Assembly (NCBI RefSeq): GCF_000350225.1
Contig: NW_005178734.1
Location: forward strand, 332,748 to 396,747
Length of the DNA stretch: 64,000 nucleotides
From: Chondrus crispus
Taxonomy: Eukaryota; Rhodophyta; Florideophyceae; Gigartinales; Gigartinaceae
Direction: 5' to 3'
The notes beneath the pieces were generated by a model, which was given only the letters and a program-made list of their open reading frames with translations, was not told the origin of the DNA and did no database searches. The position numbers and the translations under genes were made by a program. Below, piece after piece: positions 21,953-32,510 of this stretch; position 1 is the first letter of the stretch, and every line of letters starts with the position of its first letter.

Positions 21953-23226
21953 CTAAGGACCAAGAATACCTCGTTTCTCCAGAAATGCAACCATTTTCTC
22001 TCTTTTCATCGACAAACCTCGCGTCAAGTCTGCCTCTAGAGAATCTCGCACCATCTCAACCATCTCAAGGTTGTGTTCTTTCGCAGTCCTGTACCAGTCG
22101 CTCGTCTCTTCATGTAATATCTCTAAAGAATTAGAGCAATAATTATTAATCCTGTGTGGGCGACCGTTGCGGGCAATGCAGTTATTGTGCAACATCATCG
22201 TGACCATAACGATTTCAATACAAACCTCCAACGAATATTCCAACTGACGCAGAATTCTTCACTTACTTACAAGGATTCCGAAGGCTTGTTCAACATGTAT
22301 ACGCAAAGAAGACTGAAAAAATAATACGCATCGCGATACGGGTGACCACGAATCATAGAAGCAGGAAAAGGAGTTAGTAAACTTTCGTCGCAACTGTACG
22401 CTTCATCGCCCGCCACCCAGTAGTCTTTGTTCAGTAGACCAGCAGCCGAGTATCTTCCTAACGATGAAACCGAATGCGCCAAGGAATCGTGGGTCGACCC
22501 CTTGCACATAGCAGAAACCATCAAAAAACGATACCGCGAATCGACAAGCGCTTGTACAGGAACAGAGTAGTAACCTCTTCTGCAGTAAAACCCTGCAGGG
22601 CCATGGCGATATCCAGGTTGTTTGATCCTGATACAAATTCCATCCAAAGCGCCAATGCAGCCTGTCAAGGGACTGATTGTCCTCCTTGAAGACTTGAACT
22701 CATCGGCAAGGAGCTGCAGTTATTCATCACTTTGTAGAGAATTGGGGAACCGCAATTTGCGCCAAATGGACTGTCGTGTATCCTTGAATATTTCGTAAAC
22801 AGTAGTCCTTCCGATGCCGTAATGTCGCATTTCGTCGAGGTGACTCCCTCCCGTAAGCAGGCGCAGCGTTATGCCCAAGCGCGCTGCTGGCCTAATTGTC
22901 GTACGCCCGTCTCGTCGCTTCAGCTCAACCCTTAAAGTTTCTAGCAGTTTGTAGAAAGAACACCTTGTCATCCTAAAAGCCCTCTCGAATTCTTTATCGC
23001 TGTAAATGGCAGTACTTTCTTCGAACGAAATGTTAGTTCTGTTTCGCATAATATTCACCCGGCGAGAACCGCGTAGTGGCGAAATTTTAGCTGCCACAGA
23101 GTTCAGCAATTCTTCTTCCAATACCAAAAGCTGCAATGGCTGCAAAAACAGTTTTTTGTAGTTGTTCCTTACCCTTTGCCGCGTTGTGGGACTGTGGTTT
23201 TTTCTCAGAACTTGCCCTCTTTCCAT
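21953..23226 (-). pseudogene. PIF/Harbinger DDE transposase
   Basis: Start at ATG near 23226 (MERGQVLRKNHSPTT). The N-terminal half has the helix-turn-helix region (FERAFRMTRCSFYKLLETL, RLGITLRLLTGGSH). Catalytic aspartates are in CIGALDGICIRI and YWVAGDEAYSC, and the glutamate region lies near 22280-22300 in the frame reading HVEQAFGIL. The C-terminal segment continues to 21953 (MVTMMLHNNCIARNGR, a usual Harbinger tail). Frames change at about 22700 and 22300-22250. The protein is related to, but clearly different from, the transposase at 4929-6133. Confidence 0.85.
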
Positions 23227-23892
23227 AACGAAAAACGGCGTGGGGAGTGGCAGTGGTGGATGGCGGGTGGGGTAGAGGTGAAAGACGCAGAGAAAAACGA
23301 GGAGGGTGGCCAAGAAGAAGACGAATGGGGGATCAGCGATCGGAGGAGAAGCGGGGGGTGAAAGGGTGGAAAGAAATGGGCTTGGAGGGAAGAGGAAGCC
23401 TGGCAGCGTTGGAGACCGGAGGGGTAGGTGGTCCGCATGACGTGAAAGAAGGGGGGTGTGAGCGAAAGGTATAGATGGACGCGAGAATGGTTAGCATAAT
23501 GTGTGCAAGACGCACATATCGAGTGCAGAGCATCGAGGGAGAGTCCCATTTGAAAGCAGCCGAGGAAAGATTGTTGCCCAATGGATTGTTGCTGTGGATT
23601 GTTCACCGAATTAGTAGTTCGGTGGTGTTGCTGCGGTGGTGTTCTTGTAAGAAGCGTCGTCGAGAAATCATTGCTACTTTGTGAATCGGGATCGGAACCA
23701 ACGCCGTTGCTAGGGGATCGCAGCAGCTTCCCTGATGTGAAACGTAGATATCCTGCAAGGGCATTTTCCGCTCTGTACAGTACTACCATTTACAGCGCTT
23801 TTCTTGAAAAATTCAGTTTAAAGGCCTGGGAGATACGCACTGCTGGAAGTCAAGAGAAGAAACATTTGTGATGGACTGCGAGTTAGGAACGG

Positions 23893-25695
23893 CTCTCATC
23901 TGTTTGCTACGATTCTGGCGCACTGCCAGCCTTCGGATCCTCTCTTGGTGTGGAACGACCACCTGGACATGTTTCTCACCGATATTCGCAATCGTGCACG
24001 CGGACAACCCATTCGAAGGCAGCAGCTTCGCGATGATCACCACGCCACATCTTACGTGCTTCGAGAGGTACAGGAGGCCCTGTAGACCGTGCGTTCCGGC
24101 TGGACGCTTGCAAACTACAGACTCCCACTACCCGATGACAGCCTGCTCGCTTTGGAACAGCAAAACGAGACCGAGACCCCCGAAGCACGAGCGCAGCAGT
24201 GGGAAGAGCGACTACAGACGTCGTTGCCGCTGTTGAACACAAATCAACGCCATTCCTTTGACGAAATAGTGGGCGCCATGCTTCCAGGCGTATCCGTCTC
24301 TGTATTGCTTCAAGGATCCTCAAGCGCCGTTGCGGGACCTTCTGTGCCGACACTAAGTGGTCCTCTCTTCTTCTTCGATGCTCCTGGCGGAACAGGCAAC
24401 ACATTCGTGCTCAGCGCCATTCAGGACTTCCTTCGTACGCCCCGTAAGTAAGTCATCGCTGTCGCTACGTCTGCTGTTGCTGCTGTGTTGCTCGACGGTG
24501 GACGCACGGCTCATTCCGTGTTCAAGATTCCCATTCCTGTATCTGCCGAAAGCACGTGCAGCTTCTCCGCAAACTCCGACACTGGCCGTACACTGCAACA
24601 AGTCGATCTTATCATATGGGACGAGATCGTCATGTGCCATCGACATTGCATTGAGACTGTCGCTCCCTTCGCCACTTGATGCAAATCGACCGGGCCCTTC
24701 GGAGGAAAGTTCCTCGTGCTCGCTGGAGACTTTAGACAAATCCTTCCCGTCGTTCCGGGCGGGTACAGAGGTCAAATCGTGAGCGCGTGCGTCAAGGCTT
24801 CCCGGCTGTATCGAGAGTGCCGATTCCTGCGCCTTACCGAGAACATGCGACTTGCTGCTTTCCGAGCGGACCGTGCAGCGGATGTGGAGGCTCTCAACTT
24901 TCCAGAGTTCCTCCTCAGCGTCGGGGAAGGCAGACTTCAAGGCGAACAGCGCCCGGAATGGATCTCACTACCACAGTCCGTTGCGTTCGAGCACACCATC
25001 CGCAATTTATGCGTCAAGGTCTTCTCAGGGATTCGAGACAATCACGCCGACCCTGCCTGGCTCACCAAGCGCGTTATACTCACCACAAAGAACAAGCCGC
25101 TCGAGGAAGTCAACGAGGTCATCTGCAACATGATTCCGGGACCGTATCGAACGTATTTAAGCGCAGACAAGGTCGAGAACGAAGACACCAACGCGCTGAT
25201 CTATCCCACAGAAATGCTCAAGACCTTGACCGCCGGGTCTGCTCTACCAGACCACAAGCTCAAGCTCAACAAAGGCTTCATCTTCATGCTTCTGCGCAAT
25301 CTCGATCCCGCTACCGGTCACGTCAACGGCGCGCGATATCTCATCGAGAACATGACCAACAACCTGCTCTTTCTACGCGTTACCACCGGGTCACACCAAG
25401 GCAACAGACTATGTCTCCCTCGAATGCCCTGCGGACCAGGAGACGACAACTTCTCATCCCTGGCTTCACCCGAACGCAGTTCCCCATTCGCACGTGCTTC
25501 GCCCTTACAACGAACAAAGCGCAAGGCCAATCCTTCGGTGGCCGCATAGGTCTCGACTTACGAGATCACTGCTTCTCGCACGGTCAACTCTACGTCGCAC
25601 TATCAAGGAATACTCACCCAGGCAACGTCACTGTCCTCACTCGAGAGTCCAATGAAACAACGCGAAACGTAGTGTACCCCGAGGTCCTTCAGTAG
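23893..25695 (+). pseudogene. Helitron Pif1-like helicase domain
   Basis: Resumes the Helitron protein after the Harbinger insert. Walker A reads FFFDAPGGTGNTFVL (about 24367-24411), with asparagine in place of the catalytic lysine. Walker B is IIWDEIVMCHR (about 24611-24640). GDFRQILPVVPGG (about 24725-24763), LTENMRL, and the C-terminal TTNKAQGQSF and YVALSR motifs (about 25510-25610) are present. Pif1-like helicases unwind DNA for rolling-circle transfer. There are in-frame stops near 24085, 24450 and 24680 and a frameshift near 25460. The changed Walker A lysine alone should abolish ATP use. Confidence 0.9.
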
Positions 25696-25845
25696 TTGTC
25701 AAAAAAGTAAAGGCCATTGTCTTTACATCTTTTCAATGTCTTTACGTCTTTTCATTGCCACCCTTCCCAAATAGTTTTCCTCCACCCTGACTTGGCTCGG
25801 CGCGCGAAGCGCGCACGGAGCCCACTTGTCCACGCATACTAATTT

Positions 25846-26640
25846 GCGTGTCTGTCTGTCTGTTTGTGTCTGTGTGTCTGTGCGCTCCTACGTGTGTAGC
25901 CATGGGTGCACGGCTGCGTTACTGCGACAAGTGGCGGCCACGGGCGGGGTCTGGGCGCAGGCCAGGCCCGCCACGGGGACACAAGGCGGCTACAGGCGCG
26001 ATTATGGCAATACAGTACAATTAGAAATTAAATATAACACCACAGTGCGGTAAAAATAAAAATTTAGCCCCGATCCGCTTCGCCTTCGCTACCGATCCCC
26101 ACGCAAACCGTCTACGCGATGTCAGTAATATAATAACTGTCCTCATTGCTCCTGCCGGCTTGCCGCTCGCGTCATTTGAGTCCACGCGAACGCTTACTGA
26201 CTATAGACGGTGTGTGTCGATTTCTGCGAAGTGTCTACCAAGGAAGAACGAGAAGAATTGCGCAAGGCGCGCCGCGCTGCGACATCCATCCGCCTCAGTT
26301 TTTCAGAGTCCCCGCCAGCGGCTACACTTGTCAACGTAGCTTACCCAGCCCCGCCCGGCGCGCCCGCCCCACGTGTCCGCATCCCTCAGATTGCCCCACG
26401 CCCGCCCCACGTGTAGCGCCAGCCGCGCTGCCACGTGTGCCACGTCTCCATCGCGCCCTTGCGCCAGCACCCGCACCACGTGTACCCCGAGCCCCCGCTA
26501 CACGTGGCACACGTCTACCTCCGCGTGTCATTCCTACCTTTCTTGGGCTACGTGTGATCGAGCGGCCACGTGCGCGCGCGTTGCCAGCTGTCACTACTGT
26601 CTTGCGCAGTGTGCCCGTGTACAAGTGTGACACCTGCGAT
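25846..26640 (+). repeat. Zinc-finger locus repeat, copy B
   Basis: Matches 14905-15720 in the same orientation and order. It starts immediately after the possible Helitron 3' end and stops before the second zinc finger. It is more diverged than a very recent duplication would be. Confidence 0.8.
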
Positions 26641-26652
26641 CTGCACGCGTGA
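26229..26652 (+). pseudogene. Truncated copy of the two-zinc-finger gene
   Basis: Reads VSTKEEREELRKARRAATSI, parallel to the start at 15291, then loses the frame in the Pro/Arg-rich part. Another frame ends at VYKCDTCDLHA and stops just where the first finger of copy A continues. The second finger is absent. It is a broken paralogue. Confidence 0.65.
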
Positions 26653-27351
26653 GACGAGAATCAATCAAAGGAAAAATTAGTCATGTTGACAACGAACTGC
26701 GGAATGCTGGACACGAGTTGGAGATCAAAGCCAACGGTGCGTCGAAATTATAATCAAAATTGAGACAACAATTGCTGAAGCCGTGGTCCGCACGCGAAGT
26801 GGTCGCCACACACAACAGTCGGAGACGAAAAATACTCTAAGTCACCTAGCCGCCGAACCTCCTCCGATCGAACATAACCAAGGGAAAACAAGAGGAAAAC
26901 GGGAGTGCGATCGTAGTGACGGTGGTACACAGAAATAGGAAAAGAGGAGGAAGGATGTACCTAGGAAAAGAGGAGCAAAATTGACAAGGATAAAGAAAAG
27001 GAAATTTTTGAATGAAGAGGAGGAAAGAAGCGCACCGTGAAGGAAAATGTCAAAGAAGTGAACCACGACTAGAGGCAAGTCGAGGGAGACTTCTACAGTG
27101 CTGTCGTAGCACGGATCAGATGACGAGGGAGCCAGGGGCTCTTCTCTTGAGGAGGAGCCGCGGGCTCCGACAGAGCATGACGACGGATGTGGCAAAAAGA
27201 ATAAAGAGGAGGAAGTTGAAGCTAACAGGGGATACGCAGGTGGCATCTTTTTATCGTCTAGAGGTCGTAGGATTATTTCGCTAGTCGACTATCACGCGGA
27301 AAGGATGGGAAAAAGGAGGATGAGTCGCAAGGGAGTGGTGCGTCCGATGTC
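26653..27351. other. Region without a supported gene
   Basis: Purine-rich on the plus strand. A 134-codon minus-strand ORF (26842-27246) is Ser/Leu/Phe-rich low complexity and not convincing. Confidence 0.4.
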
Positions 27352-30220
27352 TCAACGAGACGGTGCCCCAAGGGATTTTCCCTTCGGAAGGGATGTGACA
27401 AGTTGAGCTAGAACTCGCAATTCATCCAGAGACGCACCCTGGAGAGCCTCTCCATCCACATCATAAGCCATGAGCAGTCGATGGTAGACGGCAGCAGCAG
27501 TGGTATTTTGTTTTGGAATTGAGGACGTTGGAGGGACCACTGGGGCAGCGAGGAGCGGACCCTCAGGAGAAGGGAAAGCCGGACGTGGGGTCGGATCCCC
27601 GTCCAAAGGTGGCGCTTCACGAATTGGTAAGGTTTCTGTCGAGCTCGTTGGAGGAAGCTTGACGCGTGAGGGAGCCTTTGAGCGTATCGCGCCCACACTG
27701 GACGTACACGACGGCGAGGGAACGGGCTGAGATTGGAGGTGAATTGATGGGACAGTAGGCATGGAGGACCCTGCAGGAGGAGGCGTTGGAGACTGCGCAT
27801 GAGGGACGGAAGCTTGAATGGGGAGACGAGGAGATGATGGGACTGAGGGGCGAGAGCAAACGCTCTCTGCACGAGGATCGGGAAGTGAGTCGGGAACGGC
27901 AATTTGCATTCTATGCTGCCGACTCAACTGAGCTTCGGAGGCAAAGCAAAACAATGACGTCTAAGCGTTGAACCAGACGAAGTCACCCGCCGAACTGTGA
28001 CTTCCTCCTGGGGAGAACGATGGACGGCGCTTCGTAAGAGAGCGTGACGAAATGAAGGCGGGAACATTATCCCACTCGACCTGTGCAATTTTGTCAAGCA
28101 GTGGGTGTAACTCAATGTCGGAATCGACCCCAACTAGAGGGATTGAATAATCCAGCGAACGCATGAGCTCAACGAGCTTCGGGGACAGAAACCACAACCG
28201 CCAATAATCATACGCTTCCCACAGTAAGTCGGCGGCGACTTTTACACACCACTTTCTCAGAAACACAACTGTAGTGCAATAATGGGCTCTACATGGGGGT
28301 GGAACGAAAGGAAAGTAATTGGATATGACAAGTAGTCAGGGTTGGGGGTCACACGTGTGAATAATTGCACAGTTTTAATTTTTAATTATTTTATTTTATT
28401 TAGTTAATTAGTTGGGATTAATTTTGCTGACATTAGATTAGATCTAGAATCTAGCGCCGCGAGCTACTGTAGTGGCTCCGGCTGGGCAATATATACCTTA
28501 GCCCGCTGACCACCAAGTCAGTAAAGGTAACTCGAGTTGCCGGAGTTAGATCTCGCCTTCGTCGAAGACCGCTTCCGTTCACGCAACGCGCTTCACTTCT
28601 ACGCTGCTAACGACATTCTCTATTGCTCCGGTCCCGTTTCCTTATCCTTTTACCCTTTTCTATCTTTAATTCCTATCCTTTTGTTTCTCCACCTCTATTT
28701 TTCCCTTAATTGTGTTGGTTCCATTGGAGTCGGTCGCGACCGATCTGGTATTGGTGTGATTGCCATCGGGCTGTGCGTAGGTCGTAGCGCTGCTACAGTG
28801 TACTGTTCGTCGGAAGGCTGTTGCAACGACGCCTCCTTCCAAGGTCTTATCATACAAGACAGTGTTGGTACCACCAACCGTGATTCCGATCGCATTGGTG
28901 TCCGTGTTTTGCCATCGGGCAACACGTTGGTCGTATCGTTGCTACATAGTTACTTTCCCGTTTTGTAGTGCTAGTCGAGCCCCCGTCGAAGACCTTGAAT
29001 TATACGCAAGGTGCTGAAGACGCTCGTCGAGCATTGGCCTTACAACCCAGCAAACCGCGGTTACATTCTCGTACACAAGCCCAACCCGCACTCGCCGAGC
29101 ACTCAAGTCTTCACAAACCTGTACCACCATTATCCTCCCGGGCCCGGAATCTTTCCTTAACGCTCCCGTCGGAGTGGAGCTACCGTGCGCCGCAAGCTCA
29201 CACAAGGGGAAAGGGAGTCTCGAACGCTCCGTAGCGCGTGCCATCGGCAGTGGTTGTTTCTGTTGCTGTTTTTCTTCTTTTTGTTTGACCGTCGGACTGT
29301 ATTCGCGGCCTGCCAGGCACATTGCACTACAACAACCCATAGGCCGTGACAGGGATCACTTAAATGGCTCCCGAAGTAGGTGAGAATTGGTCCCAATTCC
29401 GACTAGAAGCCTGGGCACACCTCGAAATTTCCCTACCAAGAGGAGAGTCACTCCCCTCTTGGTGGAGAACAGTGACTGTCGCTGATAGCGATTCGCATAG
29501 TGCGACCGAGCGATCTCCCCCGCCTCAAGCATTTGGTACGCGAAAAAATTACCCGTTTCCGCTCTCATCCTGCGCTCGACACGAACCGTATATTGGAAGA
29601 ATGGAATGCTGCTGCGTTTCATACGTCTGAAGTTAGGGGGAAGGATCGCGCTCGTCCACGACATAGCATCGTTTGTGGCCGTCAGCTGGTTTCGCCACAG
29701 GCGATCCGCTTCCAACACGGGGTCACCCCGGGTCCAACTAAGCAGACTGTCGAGGTATTCGAATACCGCCCGATCGGGCTCTCCTTCCGTACGAAATATC
29801 CACCTGTCGCAGCCAAAAGAGAAGGGAATCAAGGCGACGGTAAGAGGAATGTCAAGGCGGCCGAGGACTGTTTCCATGAAACGTAGGGACAGGCTGTCGC
29901 GTCGGAGAGGGGACGAACCACGCAGAATAGAAGGAGGGGCAGCGATACGAGCTCGCCAATCGTAGGAAGGTGACTGGGCAATATGCCGTCGGCGTCGGCG
30001 AACTTATTTGCGACGCAGACGGCGTCACGAACGCCGAGATCACAGAACCAGGGAGCGCCAGCGAACAAGAGGGGGAGCTGACGCATGGACTTATTGTGAA
30101 GCTCCGCGAGCGAGGGATACCGCCGAGAAGAAGGAGAAGTTTGGGGGATAACAGGGGATATCGGATTGGGGACAGTAGTCTCAGGGGGACGTCGGGGAAC
30201 AGAGAGAAGACAGCGGGAGG
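27352..30220 (-). pseudogene. Unrecognised multicopy protein family, copy 2 (minus strand, split by a solo LTR)
   Basis: Related to the family at 7523-9490. From right to left it holds the N-terminal part (with YPSLAELHNKSM), the conserved core (FGCDRWIFRTEGE, SIPFFQYTVRVERRM), the Trp-rich segment beginning FLRKWCVKVAADLLWEAY near 28266, and the Ser/Pro-rich tail. A solo LTR (28270-29331) sits inside it. If this is a retroelement protein, it is a fossil; apart from the LTR insertion it has about three breaks. Divergence from copy 1 is substantial, so the copies are not recent duplicates of each other. Confidence 0.6.
28270..29331 (+). repeat. Solo LTR of the Ty3/gypsy family
   Basis: 1,062 bp starting TGTAGTGCAAT and ending ATTGCACTACA, with perfect 5-bp duplications ACAAC at 28265-28269 and 29332-29336. 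It matches the LTR at 42511-43526 along its length, including a TATA-type promoter (ATATATACC near 28488) and the conserved GCGTTCGAGACTCCC-type block. A solo LTR arises by recombination between the two LTRs of a full element. Confidence 0.92.
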
Positions 30221-30261
30221 CCCGAGGTTGGGACGAGAGGCCTACACCGAGACGCTTGCGG

Positions 30262-30308
30262 ATAACATTCTCACGGGGTGAGAAGTTCTCACCGGGTGAG
30301 AATGTTAT
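30262..30308. repeat. 47-bp near-perfect palindrome
   Basis: Arms of 23 bp around one central base, with a single mismatched pair of positions. It lies in the N-terminal region of the minus-strand copy 2 without closing the frame. Confidence 0.85.
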
Positions 30309-30486
30309 ATATATGTATATTCGCGTGGGTCCCGCGCGTCCCGGCCGGACTGGATGTGTTTGGTTCGTCTTGTCCTTGCCCATGCGGAAATCGTTGGTTA
30401 TTGGGAAAGCCGAAGAAGTAAAAGGGGAATAGAAGCTGGAAATGAAGGAGCGAGCCCGCTGTGCGAGGATGCTCAGAGGTGGTTTA

Positions 30487-30905
30487 TGTAGTGCAATGGC
30501 ACTGCCCAGGTAAAGGAGATCGGAGGGTACTGTAGTCCGGGCTGGGGAGCACAAGTGAAAATCATTTCACACCGTTATTTATTGTTTAATTTTAATTAAT
30601 TTTAATTAGATACCAATTAATTATTTAGTATTAGATTAGATTTAGGATGTAGCGCCGAGAGCTACTGTAGCGGCTCCGGCCGGACGATATATACCTTAGC
30701 TCTCTGACCCACGAGTCAGTAAAGGTAACCCGAGTTGCCAGAGTCTGATATCACCTTTGTCGAAGTCCGTCTTTTACAAAACATTCTCTTTTACCACAGA
30801 TTACTTTATCCTTTGCGCTCGGGGGTTTCCTTTCTTTTTCTTTTATTTCCCTATCCTCTTCTATCTCTAATTCTACCTATTTCTCATATCTTGTGTTTGT
30901 AGTAT
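30487..30905 (+). repeat. Partial Ty3/gypsy-type LTR, 5' part
   Basis: Starts TGTAGTGCAAT and follows the order of the solo LTR: AT-rich block, GAGCTACTGTAG, GGCTCCGGC, ATATATACC promoter, CAGTAAAGGTAAC. Similarity fades near 30905; no matching 3' end was found. Confidence 0.75.
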
Positions 30906-31416
30906 AATCACCCCCAACGACGAGGGGGGTGAGTACTGATAGTTCGGAAGACCCCGATCGGCGGGAAGATAGAAGCACGGCCCACCCACGGTACCGAGCA
31001 CGGGCTCGAGGTAGCGGTAGTAGGGCGGGATCGGGGAGGACGCGCGCACGCGCGAGCGGTTCTACGCCTCGACGCCCCGGAGCGGTACTGGGTGACGATC
31101 CAGTACCGACGGGCGGAGGCGGAGCCGGCTCGTGGGCGTGCTGCGCGCGTCCTCAACCCGCACGCGATGCTACTCCTAGGTAAAACGGACGGAAGTACCA
31201 AAAGTAAGCGGGCGGACCAAGGCGGAAGATCCCTGACAAGTCCGTGCTTGTCGTCCTCCACCGCCGCCGGTCCGCTCATATTTAATATACAGAGTCACCT
31301 ATCATAACATTACATTAGTGCAGGTTGGCCTGCACTGTAATGCTGTCAGCCGTCGGGGCTGTCAGCACACGTGTCGCACACGTGTGTGCCCACGCCCCCG
31401 TACACGTGGGGTACAC
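30906..31416. other. GC-rich region without a supported gene
   Basis: A CpG-rich stretch (about 30990-31160) with chance open frames, a hairpin near 31319-31338 (arms AGTGCAGG and CCTGCACT), and several CACGTG sites near 31368-31417. Confidence 0.4.
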
Positions 31417-31442
31417 GTAGTGCAATGTGCCTGGCAGGCCGC
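31417..31442 (-). repeat. LTR tip fragment
   Basis: A 26-bp match to the terminal bases of the gypsy-type LTR as read at 42513-42538, in the same orientation. Nothing else of that LTR follows. Confidence 0.6.
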
Positions 31443-31479
31443 CGGGGAGTCCAGCTACCCTCAAGAGCTCCCATCAATC

Positions 31480-32510
31480 CCCCGATTACCTCCTCCTCTC
31501 GACCCATCCGAGCCGGCTCTTCATCCGGTCATACTTCTCTCGTCGCTGCATCGCAGCGATATTCCTCACTCGAGGAGTTACACGATAAATCCATGCACCA
31601 CACACCCCTACTGTACGCAGCAGCAAAGTGGTTCTCCGTGATTGGGGTGCGCGATCTCGACGGCATCGAACGAGACTGCGCCGACGGTGCGGGTATCTTG
31701 CACGGTAGCCTCTCCATGCTAGCCGTACGATCCCATGATTAGCGTACTCGAATGGCCATTCCTCCATCAATCCTCCGACATTCTTCCCCTCGCGGTCGTC
31801 CAGCGCTGTTAATGCGCTTTATGCAGGCCTTCATTGAACCGCTGGACCTCTCCATGACGGACGCTTTGATTCCTTCCACTTTCTATTGCGACACGTGGAA
31901 GTTTCGCCCTGAGGGCGAACGGTCTTACTTAGACAATTTCGTAGCGTCAAGCATGGGTGACCCTGTCAGGGAAGCGGACCGTCGTTTGCTTGACCACTGG
32001 TCATGCCTGTGTGCTGGCAGCACATCGCGTCAAATGATGCAATATTTTGGACACAGCCCCTCATCTCCGAAAATTTCCGGCATCTCAAACGCGGGAATCT
32101 CAGCTTCTTCAACCATACTGTAGGCTTGGAGCGTCGATTAAGGTCCGAAACCGGATACTTCGTCGCATATCAAATGGTCGAGGTTCGAGAAATAGCGCGG
32201 GTGCAATATGCAAATCGTTACCAGCCTGTCCCTTCGTGGTGCGGTCGTTATGAAGTATGCCAGAGCTTTTGGTCCGAGTTAGGTCCGGTCCTCACCTAAT
32301 TTGGCAGTTACTTACAGGACCCGCGTCACGGTTTGTGGGTCGTCTTCCTCACAGAGTGGTGCGTTAAGGTAGCTGCCACTCTGATCTGGGAAGCGTTTGA
32401 CTGCTGGAGACTGTGGTTTTTGCCTACGAAGCTTGTCGATCTCATGCGCTTACTAGATTATACCGTCCCACTGGGACACACGTCGATTAATTGCAGGGGG
32501 GATGCGTGAT
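31480..32510 (+). pseudogene. Unrecognised multicopy protein family, copy 3
   Basis: Contains YSSLEELHDKSMHHTPLLY, AAAKWFSVIGVRDLDGI, FYCDTWKFRPEGERSYLD and LSFFNHTVGLERRL, in the order seen in copies 1 and 2, then the Trp-rich segment near 32340-32410. The C-terminal Ser/Pro-rich tail is missing; similarity ends near 32470-32510. Same caveat as for the other copies: treat as a possible element fossil, with about four breaks. Confidence 0.6.

Larger units (their letters stand above)
19467..23892. mobile_element. PIF/Harbinger-type element with two convergent genes, inside the Helitron
   Basis: Helitron coding sequence breaks at about 19467 and resumes at about 23893 (SHLFATIL-type helicase start), which brackets the insert. 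The tips share only CCGTTCC plus weak similarity over some 15 bp, so the terminal repeats are short or decayed. A plus-strand DNA-binding protein gene converges on a minus-strand DDE transposase. A segment near 21825-21885 resembles 23460-23545 (GTGAGCGAA... GCACATATC), an internal repeat of unknown role. Confidence 0.75.
16100..25830 (+). mobile_element. Helitron (rolling-circle transposon), split by a Harbinger element
   Basis: A HUH-type Rep domain is followed by a Pif1-like helicase, the signature of an autonomous Helitron. A possible 3' end is a GC palindrome near 25797-25813 followed by CTAA before T (25836-25839), although the spacing is longer than the usual 10-12 bases. The 5' TC end was not located. 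A 4.4-kb Harbinger element interrupts the gene between Rep and helicase. The zinc-finger locus repeated at 14905 and 25846 may mark tandem Helitron copies. Confidence 0.85.

Noticed and set aside
30929-31183. Arg/Gly-rich ORF in the GC-rich block
   Set aside because: Composition-driven open frame without a domain or homologous copy.
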